A stretch of 5,461 bases of DNA, from positions 1 to 5,461 of the forward strand of contig DLQV01000085.1 of the NCBI GenBank assembly GCA_002474415.1, written 5' to 3'. Below are positions 1 through 5,407 of this stretch, piece by piece; the first letter of the stretch is position 1, and each line of letters begins with the position of its first letter. The notes under the pieces are model-generated. The model saw only the letters and a program-made list of their open reading frames with translations, was not told where the DNA came from and ran no database searches. The stretch comes from Lachnospiraceae bacterium UBA7598 (GTDB taxonomy: Bacteria > Bacillota > Clostridia > Lachnospirales > Lachnospiraceae). The translations under genes and the position numbers were made by a program.

Positions 1-891
1 ATCAAATCCGCGGAAATGATCAATACGGATAATATCATACAGCTCACTCATCGCTTTGATTCGCTTTGTCCACCATGCATAGTTATCTTTTTTCATTTCA
101 TCCCAGCGGAACAGTGGATTGCCCCAGAGCTGTCCATCTGCGGAAAATCCGTCTGGAGGACATCCTGCCACTTCAATCGGATTTAAATCCTCATCCAGAT
201 AAAACTGTTTTGGATTTGCCCATACATCCGCACTGTCTCCAGCCACATAGATCGGCACATCTCCGATAATCTCAATTCCGTTTTCATTGGCATATGCCTT
301 TAACTCTCTCCACTGCTTAAAGAACAGATACTGAAGCATCTTGTAAAATTCAATATCTTCTGCGTACTTTTTTCTTGCCTCATCCAATGCCGCTGTATCA
401 CGCACACGAAGTTTCTCATCCCACTGGGCCCATGCTTTTCCGCCATTGGCATCTTTTAATGCCATAAAGAGCGCATAATCTTCCAGCCAGTCCTTTTCCG
501 TCTCACAAAATGATGAAAAATCTTCCGGCATATTTTTTACAAAACGGGCATATGCTTTATGCAGCAATGCATAGCGTGATACATACATGGTTCCATAATC
601 AATGTATTCCTCACTTGTGCCCCAGTCAAATGACTCACATTCCTTTTTCTTTAATAAATTTTCCTTGCACAGAATGTCCAGATCAATGAAATATGGATTT
701 CCTGCAAAACTGGAAAACGACTGATACGGTGAATCTCCGTAACTGGTCGGACAGATCGGCAGAATCTGCCAGTACGTCTGACCTCCTTTTACCAGAAAGT
801 CTACAAATTTTCTGGCTGATTTTCCCATAGTTCCAATGCCATAAGGTGATGGCAGTGAAGATATCGGCATAAGTACGCCACTTGTTCTCAT
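1..891 (-). CDS. malQ: 4-alpha-glucanotransferase (amylomaltase, GH77), N-terminal part, cut by window edge
   Basis: This enzyme transfers alpha-1,4-glucan segments between malto-oligosaccharides in the cytoplasm, releasing glucose and making longer chains that phosphorylases can use. The minus strand is open from ATG at 891-889 to base 1, giving 297 residues; the family is usually about 500, so roughly the last 40% lies beyond the left edge. The start MRTSGVLMPISSLPSPYGIG is the typical GH77 opening. Further in are TYWQILPICPTSYGDSPYQS, GDVPIYVAGDSADVWANP (about residues 210-230) and the substrate-loop motif PPDGFSADGQLWGNPLF. The visible part ends in RIDHFRGFD, whose Asp (about residue 291) matches the catalytic nucleophile; the acid/base Glu would lie outside the window. 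AGGAGG at 905-900 sits 8 bases before the ATG and fixes the start. There is no signal peptide. A pullulanase gene lies on the same strand about 1.4 kb upstream, beyond the intervening ClC gene, which suggests shared glycogen or maltodextrin metabolism. The identification is firm. Confidence 0.96.
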   Translation of the reverse strand, partial: MRTSGVLMPISSLPSPYGIGTMGKSARKFVDFLVKGGQTYWQILPICPTSYGDSPYQSFSSFAGNPYFIDLDILCKENLLKKKECESFDWGTSEEYIDYGTMYVSRYALLHKAYARFVKNMPEDFSSFCETEKDWLEDYALFMALKDANGGKAWAQWDEKLRVRDTAALDEARKKYAEDIEFYKMLQYLFFKQWRELKAYANENGIEIIGDVPIYVAGDSADVWANPKQFYLDEDLNPIEVAGCPPDGFSADGQLWGNPLFRWDEMKKDNYAWWTKRIKAMSELYDIIRIDHFRGFD

Positions 892-926
892 AAGTGATTC
901 CTCCTAAGATCCAATCTATAATTTAT

Positions 927-955
927 ATCATACCACCTTTTTGTCCCCTTGTAAA
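927..955 (-). promoter_or_regulatory. malQ promoter (extended -10, sigma-A type)
   Basis: On the minus strand there is TTTACA at 955-950 (5 of 6 matches to TTGACA), a 17-base spacer, and TATGAT at 932-927 (5 of 6 matches to TATAAT). The -10 is preceded by TGG, making an extended -10 (TGnTATGAT). The predicted start, about 7 bases downstream near 920, gives a leader of about 29 bases that contains the AGGAGG site. The -35 overlaps that of the opposite ClC promoter almost completely. Predicted from pattern only. Confidence 0.72.
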
Positions 956-977
956 AAGCATTTTTCAATGCTAGTAT
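949..977 (+). promoter_or_regulatory. Putative promoter of the ClC gene
   Basis: On the plus strand there is TTGTAA at 949-954, a 17-base spacer and TAGTAT at 972-977, each matching the sigma-A consensus at 4 of 6 positions. The predicted start near 984 leaves a leader of only about 23 bases before the ATG at 1007. That is too short for a riboswitch such as the fluoride-sensing crcB motif. This promoter looks weaker than the divergent malQ promoter, and the two share five of six -35 positions. Inferred from pattern. Confidence 0.5.
957..972. promoter_or_regulatory. 16-bp perfect dyad in ClC promoter spacer, candidate operator
   Basis: AGCATT (957-962), a TTTC gap, and AATGCT (967-972) form perfect 6-base arms. 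The dyad lies between the -35 and -10 of the ClC promoter, overlapping the first -10 base, and just upstream of the malQ -35. Because it lies upstream of both predicted transcription starts, it would act as DNA (a protein-binding site) rather than as an RNA hairpin. I do not recognise it as a known operator; it lacks the central CG typical of cre and LacI-family sites. Chance occurrence is possible in AT-rich DNA. Confidence 0.3.
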
Positions 978-1006
978 GAAAGAAAGGGATTACGAGGTGA
1001 AGAATT

Positions 1007-2266
1007 ATGAACGACGTTATAAAACATAAAATCAAACACAATGCACACCGTGCACTGGTGTCCGATAAATGGGTAATTTTTGCAATTATTGTCGGTGGTA
1101 TCGTCGGACTGTGCGGCACTGCATTTTACTTTTGTCTGACGTTTGTCACCGTACTGCGCGGGCAGGACCCGTGGCTTTTATATCTGCTCCCTGTCGGGGG
1201 TCTGATCATTGTCGGTGTTTACCATCTGCTGCGGGACGAAAAAGACACCGGAACCAATCTGGTCATCTCTGCCATCCACTCGGATGACGAGTTGCCTCTG
1301 CGCATGGCTCCTTTGATCTTTATTTCCACCCTGATCACGCACCTGTTCGGCGGATCTGCCGGCCGTGAAGGTGCTGCCCTGCAGATGGGCGGAAGTATCG
1401 GAAACGCAATCGGAAAAGTCTTCCGTTTTGATGACAAAGATAAACATGTCATGATCATGTGCGGCATGAGTGCTGCATTTTCCGCTCTCTTCGGTACACC
1501 AATGGCTGCTGCCATCCTTCCAATGGAAATTGTAAGTGTCGGTGTCATGTACTATACCGCTCTTGTTCCATGTGTGATCAGTTCTCTTGTTGCACACGGA
1601 GTTGCTTACCTGTTTGGTGTTTCCAATCAGTGGTTTGCGATTGAGCACATTCCGGATTTCGGCGTTCTTCCTGCCGTGCAGATTTCCATCCTTGCCGTGC
1701 TCTGCGCGCTGGTAAGTATTGTTTTTTGTGTTCTTCTGCACAAGAGTGAAGAAATTTACCGCAAACTGTTCCAGAATCCTTACATCCGTATCTTTATCGG
1801 TGGATGTATTGTTGTCATTCTGACAATGCTTGTCGGCAACCAGAATTACAACGGCACCGGTATCACCATCATCCAGATGTGTATCGATGGAACGGTCCGC
1901 CCGGAAGCCTTCCTGTTAAAGATGATCTTTACCGCACTGACTCTTGGTGCCGGTTACAAAGGTGGAGAAATTGTTCCTTCCTTCTTCACCGGCGCAGCCT
2001 TTGGCTGTCTGTTTGGAACGCTGACCGGTATATCTCCGACACTCTGTACGGCTGTCGGCATGACTGCCGTATTCTGTGGCGTTACCAACTGTCCGATCAC
2101 CTCTCTGTTAATCAGCTTTGAGTTGTTCGGTTACGATGGTATGCCGTATTTTCTTCTGGCTACCGCTTTCAGCTACATGCTCTCCGGATACTTTGGTCTG
2201 TACCGGAGCCAGAAGATCGTGTACTCCAAATACAAAACCAGCTACATCAACAAGACAACTCATTAA
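1007..2266 (+). CDS. ClC-family anion channel/antiporter, short form without CBS domains
   Basis: This is a polytopic inner-membrane protein that should move chloride, fluoride or a similar anion, possibly coupled to protons. It has 419 residues, shorter than E. coli ClcA (473), with no C-terminal CBS pair. Hydrophobic segments start at about residues 22-50 and 55-72 and continue to about 395. The GREGxxxQMG filter motif is at 119-128, so Glu121 is the likely gating glutamate. GEIVP at 320-324 replaces the usual GxFxP. GTNLV at 82-86 stands where GSGIP is expected, so the central filter serine and proline are absent. Tyr399 in GLY may match the filter tyrosine (Tyr445 of ClcA). By eye, the internal proton glutamate (ClcA Glu203) aligns with Ile175, next to Glu174. 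GAGGTG at 994-999 lies 7 bases before the ATG and fixes the start. The gene is divergent from malQ and overlaps pulA tail-to-tail by 20 bp. Membership of the family is firm; the ion is unknown, and a fluoride-type ClC is one possibility. Confidence 0.93.
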   Translation: MNDVIKHKIKHNAHRALVSDKWVIFAIIVGGIVGLCGTAFYFCLTFVTVLRGQDPWLLYLLPVGGLIIVGVYHLLRDEKDTGTNLVISAIHSDDELPLRMAPLIFISTLITHLFGGSAGREGAALQMGGSIGNAIGKVFRFDDKDKHVMIMCGMSAAFSALFGTPMAAAILPMEIVSVGVMYYTALVPCVISSLVAHGVAYLFGVSNQWFAIEHIPDFGVLPAVQISILAVLCALVSIVFCVLLHKSEEIYRKLFQNPYIRIFIGGCIVVILTMLVGNQNYNGTGITIIQMCIDGTVRPEAFLLKMIFTALTLGAGYKGGEIVPSFFTGAAFGCLFGTLTGISPTLCTAVGMTAVFCGVTNCPITSLLISFELFGYDGMPYFLLATAFSYMLSGYFGLYRSQKIVYSKYKTSYINKTTH

Positions 2267-4169
2267 CAAGAACCACACAGCCAATCGCCGGCAATTCCAT
2301 GTTCGAATGGAACGAACCGATTGGTTCGGTTCCTGCATGCAGGTCATCAATATATAACGTCCATGTCCTGTCATCCGGCAGCAAAAGTGTTTCTTTTCTG
2401 CCGGATGCGTTGTATGCCACCAGAAGTGTTTCTTCCGGCTGACGAATCATAAACGCGATGGTCTGTTCCGATGTCATTTCCATAAACAGAATGTTTTTCC
2501 GGATTTCTTCTGCCTCCGTCATGCGCAATCCTTTATGTACTTTCCGGAAAGCAATCAGTCCTCTGTAATACTGCTGCAGTTCTTTTTGTCCATCATTCCA
2601 GTCATAGCGCAGTACGTTTGTTTCATATGGCAGATTATAACTGTTTTCAGATACCTCTCCATTCTCCCCGACCGGTTTGGTTCGTGCAAACTCTTCCCCG
2701 CTCAAAAAAAACGGAACTCCCTGTGCGGTAAATACCATCGCAGCCGCCAGACGGTTCATCGCAAGACGTTCCCCTGTGTCACAATCTGGTCTGGATATCT
2801 GCAGTTTATCCCACAGCGTCAGATTGTCGTGACAGGACACATAATTGATCACTTTCTCCGGTGTGTCGGTCCATGTCCCACCGGCTGCATACGTATAAGC
2901 TGCATAATCTACCTGCGGATGCCACACGCCTCCGGTTGCACAAAAACGCACCGGAATTTTCATGTGATCCCTTCCACTGACATAGCCGCAGTCTTTGTTA
3001 TAAAACACATGCCCCCGGACCATGTCCCGGATATCATCCGAAAACATTCCAATGCCATCCAGCATACGCGCGTTTCTTTTCATGGCACGTCGGAATTCCG
3101 GCATGGTTGAAGTGCCGCCTGTCCAGCCCTCTCCATACAAAATGATGCATGGATTGATTTTTCTTAACCGGCAGCTGATCTCATTCATCGTATCAATATC
3201 AAGCACGCCCATCAGATCAAACCGGAAACCATCCACATGGTATTCCTTTGCCCAGTAACAGACAGATTCCACAATATATTTGCGCATCATCGGCTGCTCC
3301 GAAGCAACCTCATTGCCACAGGCAGATGCATTGGAATATCTGGTTCCGTTCATCCGGTAATAATAATCCGGCTCGCATTTCTGCAGACAGCTGTCGAGAT
3401 CATAGGTGTGATTATACACCACATCCATGATCACTCCGATGCCCTCCCTGTGAAAAGCTGCAATCATTTCTTTCATTTCCCGGATACGCACCTCTCCGTG
3501 GAACGGATCGGTCGAAAAAGACCCTTCCGGTACATTGTAATTCAGCGGATCATATCCCCAGTTATACTCCCGCTTCTTTTGTGCTGCCTCATCAATACTT
3601 GCAAAATCATACATCGGCATGATCTGCACATGCGTAATACCGAGCGATTTGAAATAATCCAGCCCGGTAGCTTCTCCCTCTTTGTTTTTGGTTCCCTTTT
3701 CTGCTAATCCCAGATATTTTCCCGGATATTTTACCCCGGAAGAGCCATCTGCGGTACTGTCCAGGACAGAAATCTCACAGATCACCAGATCTGTGCGGTT
3801 TTGAAAAACCGGTCCATGATCAGTCTCAAAATTCTCCGGATCGGTTTCCTTTAGGTCCAGGACCATACTCCGCTGCCCGTTCACACCGACAGCTACCGAA
3901 TACGGATCCTGTGACTCCACGGTCTTGCCACTTCTCTCCAGACGGTATGTATAATAAACATGCCGCAAATCTCCGTCTACCCGAATTGTCCAGGTTCCCT
4001 GTACATCCCGTTTCATCGGAAGTGTATCCGACAGGCAGTCCCCGTCGCCTTCCCGATACAGACACAGCGTTACTGCATCCGCAGTCGGAGCCCAGAGCCG
4101 GAACGCTGTATATTTCTTTGTGTACACAGCACCCAGATCATTTCCATTATATGGAATCCTTTGCTGCAT
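2247..4169 (-). CDS. pulA: Type I pullulanase, GH13 debranching enzyme, cytoplasmic
   Basis: The enzyme hydrolyses alpha-1,6 branch points of pullulan, glycogen or limit dextrins. It is complete at 640 residues, within the usual range for single-module type I enzymes, with no signal peptide or anchor, so it should act inside the cell. An N-terminal beta region (about 9-110, with YTAFRLWAPTADAVTL) looks like CBM48. The pullulanase signature YNWGYDP is at 202-208. The four GH13 regions are visible: DVVYNH (249-254), GFRFDLMG (314-321, nucleophile Asp318), YGEGW (345-349, acid/base Glu347) and VSCHDN (444-449, Asp448). SGEEFARTKPV (490-500) is also typical. About 520-640 forms the C-terminal beta domain. 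At the first barrel strand the usual YELHVRDF reads CEISVLDS (131-138), which is unusual. GGGAGGAG at 4184-4177, 7 bases before ATG 4169-4167, supports the start. The TGA stop lies inside the ClC gene. The likely partner is MalQ, encoded on the same strand beyond clc. Confidence 0.96.
   Translation of the reverse strand: MQQRIPYNGNDLGAVYTKKYTAFRLWAPTADAVTLCLYREGDGDCLSDTLPMKRDVQGTWTIRVDGDLRHVYYTYRLERSGKTVESQDPYSVAVGVNGQRSMVLDLKETDPENFETDHGPVFQNRTDLVICEISVLDSTADGSSGVKYPGKYLGLAEKGTKNKEGEATGLDYFKSLGITHVQIMPMYDFASIDEAAQKKREYNWGYDPLNYNVPEGSFSTDPFHGEVRIREMKEMIAAFHREGIGVIMDVVYNHTYDLDSCLQKCEPDYYYRMNGTRYSNASACGNEVASEQPMMRKYIVESVCYWAKEYHVDGFRFDLMGVLDIDTMNEISCRLRKINPCIILYGEGWTGGTSTMPEFRRAMKRNARMLDGIGMFSDDIRDMVRGHVFYNKDCGYVSGRDHMKIPVRFCATGGVWHPQVDYAAYTYAAGGTWTDTPEKVINYVSCHDNLTLWDKLQISRPDCDTGERLAMNRLAAAMVFTAQGVPFFLSGEEFARTKPVGENGEVSENSYNLPYETNVLRYDWNDGQKELQQYYRGLIAFRKVHKGLRMTEAEEIRKNILFMEMTSEQTIAFMIRQPEETLLVAYNASGRKETLLLPDDRTWTLYIDDLHAGTEPIGSFHSNMELPAIGCVVLVNELSC
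2295..2343. repeat. Cluster of three inverted repeats in the 3' end of pulA, just past the clc stop
   Basis: Three dyads follow one another. TTCCAT/ATGGAA (2295-2300 and 2307-2312) has a 6-base loop. GGAACGAACC/GGTTCGGTTCC (2309-2318 and 2323-2333) has a 4-base GATT loop and one bulged G. CCTGCATGCAGG (2332-2343) is a perfect 12-bp palindrome. The first two share bases and are mutually exclusive as hairpins. They begin 29 bases after the clc stop and lie within pulA codons for about residues 609-625. No T-tract follows on either strand, so none is a standard intrinsic terminator. They could still fold in the 3' ends of either transcript. Confidence 0.5.
2372..2407. repeat. Long perfect inverted repeat (10 + 5 bp stem) inside pulA
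   Basis: CATCCGGCAG (2372-2381) pairs perfectly with CTGCCGGATG (2398-2407). Inside this, AAAAG (2383-2387) pairs with CTTTT (2393-2397) around a 5-base loop, leaving only C2382 bulged. The result is a GC-rich 15-bp hairpin in either RNA. It lies about 105 bases downstream of the clc stop and within pulA codons for about residues 588-600. No T-tract follows on either strand. It may stabilise or stall convergent transcripts, or be a by-product of codon choice. Confidence 0.5.
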
Positions 4170-4196
4170 TCCCTCTCTCCTCCCTGAAATATGACA

Positions 4197-4214
4197 TTTT
4201 CGTATTTTTTCGTA
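4197..4214 (-). repeat. Tandem 8-base direct repeat at the predicted pulA transcription start
   Basis: TACGAAAA occurs twice on the minus strand, at 4214-4207 and 4204-4197. The copies are in phase at exactly 10 bases, about one helical turn. They lie just downstream of the pulA -10 and upstream of the ribosome site, covering the predicted start near 4212. Helically phased direct repeats at a start site can be regulator half-sites, but no known operator is recognised here, and AT-rich DNA makes chance plausible. Confidence 0.3.
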
Positions 4215-4218
4215 ATTT

Positions 4219-4247
4219 ATTATATTTTAATTTTATGTATCTGTAAA
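4219..4247 (-). promoter_or_regulatory. pulA promoter (near-consensus sigma-A type)
   Basis: On the minus strand there is TTTACA at 4247-4242, a 17-base spacer and a perfect TATAAT at 4224-4219. The predicted start near 4212 gives a leader of about 43 bases carrying the GGGAGGAG ribosome site. The DNA just upstream (about 4248-4290) is rich in A and T runs, as expected of an UP element. The -35 hexamer and spacer length are the same as those of the malQ promoter. The promoter lies downstream of the trpD terminator, so pulA should be transcribed independently of trpD. Confidence 0.75.
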
Positions 4248-4296
4248 TTGGAAAAATCACTAAGTTTTTTTCAATATTTTGTGAAATAAGACGAAG

Positions 4297-4338
4297 AAAA
4301 GAGGCATTCCATGTTTTACGCCATGAAATGCCTCTTTT
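4297..4338 (-). terminator. Intrinsic terminator after trpD
   Basis: The arms 4297-4313 and 4322-4338 form a 17-bp stem with an 8-base loop, beginning 25 bases past the trpD stop. Read on the minus strand the stem is unbroken, with one G-U wobble at 4309/4326. Read on the plus strand the same position is a C-A mismatch, so the hairpin is better fitted to trpD's direction. The stem ends in TTTT followed by CTT on the minus strand. The plus strand also ends in a run of T (4335-4339), so it may work both ways, but no plus-strand gene ends here. Confidence 0.85.
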
Positions 4339-4363
4339 TCCTGTTTTCCGTATTCGATCAACC

Positions 4364-5374
4364 TTATGCAATTGTAGCCTGTACCATCGCCTCAAGGGTT
4401 CTGACTGCTGCTCCGGAATCGATCGTCTTTGCTGCAAGTGCAATGCCATCTGCAATACTGTCTGCCTTTTTACCAATATACAAAGCGGCTCCTGCATTCA
4501 AAAGTACGATATCCCTCTTCGGTCCCTGTTCTTTTCCGGAAAGAATATCCTTTGTGATCTGTGCGTTCACAGCTCCATCCCCGCCCTGCAGTTCATGGAT
4601 TTCACACCTCTTTAACCCAAACTGCTCCGGTGTGATTGTATAGGTAGTTACTTTTCCGTCTTTAATTTCAGATACCGTGGTCTTACCGGTCAGTGTGATC
4701 TCATCCATGTTATCTTCTCCGCTTACCACCATTCCCCGTTCTACACCGAGGTTCATCATGGTTCCGGCAATAACTTCCGTAAGTGTCGGAGAATACACCC
4801 CTACAAGCATTGCCTTTGCACGGGATGGATTAGAAAGTGGTCCCAAAATATTAAACACGGTGCGGATGCCGAGCTGTTTCCGTACCGGTCCCACATACTT
4901 CATGGCAGGATTAAAATGCGGTGCAAACATAAATCCGATACCGACCGTCTCCACACACTTTTCTACCACAGCCGGATCTGCGGAAATATTTACGCCAAGT
5001 GCTTCTAACACATCTCCGGCACCACTCTTAGAAGAAATGGAACGATTGCCATGTTTTGCCACCGGAAGCCCTGCTGCTGCCACAACAAACGCTGATGTTG
5101 TGGAAATATTAAACGAATAAGTACAGTCTCCGCCGGTACCGACAAAATCTACATAATCCGCTACCTTCGGACTGATCGTATTTGCCTTGTTGCGCAATAC
5201 AGCTGCCAGTCCCGTAATCTCATCCAGCGTTTCCCCCTTCATGCGGAGCGCTGTCAGAAAACATGCAATCTGTGCCTCTGTCGCCTGTCCGGTCAGAATC
5301 AGCTCCTGTGCTTTCATCGCTTCTTCTTTTGTCAGATCTTTTCCCTCTACCAGTTTTGCCAGAATCTCTTTCAT
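4364..5374 (-). CDS. trpD: Anthranilate phosphoribosyltransferase
   Basis: TrpD joins anthranilate to PRPP, giving phosphoribosylanthranilate and pyrophosphate, the second step of tryptophan synthesis in the cytoplasm. At 336 residues it has normal length and is not fused to TrpG. An N-terminal helical domain (about 1-65) carries the typical LTxEEAMKAQELILTG pattern. The PRPP-binding GTGGD is at 79-83, NIST at 89-92, KHGNR at 107-111 and SSKSGAGD at 114-121. FAPHFNPAMK at 150-159, VRKQLGIRTVFNILGPLSNP at 164-183 (anthranilate-contacting arginine region) and the metal-binding MDE at 223-225 complete the family pattern. AGGAGG at 5389-5384, 9 bases before ATG 5374-5372, supports the start. A reading frame probably ends 33 bases upstream on the same strand, so trpD is likely a later gene of an operon. 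It is followed by an intrinsic terminator rather than by trpC, so it seems to be the last gene of its unit. Confidence 0.97.
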   Translation of the reverse strand: MKEILAKLVEGKDLTKEEAMKAQELILTGQATEAQIACFLTALRMKGETLDEITGLAAVLRNKANTISPKVADYVDFVGTGGDCTYSFNISTTSAFVVAAAGLPVAKHGNRSISSKSGAGDVLEALGVNISADPAVVEKCVETVGIGFMFAPHFNPAMKYVGPVRKQLGIRTVFNILGPLSNPSRAKAMLVGVYSPTLTEVIAGTMMNLGVERGMVVSGEDNMDEITLTGKTTVSEIKDGKVTTYTITPEQFGLKRCEIHELQGGDGAVNAQITKDILSGKEQGPKRDIVLLNAGAALYIGKKADSIADGIALAAKTIDSGAAVRTLEAMVQATIA

Positions 5375-5407
5375 CTATGATATCCTCCTGTTTTATTCGC
5401 TTTTCCG

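Noticed and set aside
66..269. 67-codon plus-strand open frame at the left edge
   Set aside because: It lies wholly antisense to malQ, over the conserved substrate-loop and PIYVAGDSADVW motifs.
892..1006. Possible fluoride (crcB) riboswitch before the ClC gene
   Set aside because: No matching conserved core is visible, and the predicted leader from about 984 to 1006 is too short.
1178..1741. 187-codon minus-strand open frame inside clc
   Set aside because: It is antisense to a clearly recognised membrane protein, has no ribosome site noted and gives a low-complexity product with no recognisable domain.
2182..2208. CTCCGG/CCGGAG inverted repeat as a pulA terminator
   Set aside because: Only 6 bp with a 15-base loop, no T-tract on the minus strand, and it lies in clc coding sequence.
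2385..2434. 11-base direct repeat AAGTGTTTCTT, 39 bases apart
   Set aside because: The spacing is 13 codons in frame in pulA and both copies encode ETLL in neighbouring beta strands, so codon reuse explains it.
2535..3110. 191-codon plus-strand open frame inside pulA
   Set aside because: It is antisense to conserved pullulanase catalytic regions and its product shows no family features.
4677..5120. 147-codon plus-strand open frame inside trpD
   Set aside because: It mirrors the conserved trpD motifs on the other strand; no independent coding evidence.
5375..5407. Possible attenuator or T-box between the upstream gene and trpD
   Set aside because: Only 33 bases are present, holding little more than the ribosome site, with no hairpin or leader peptide.
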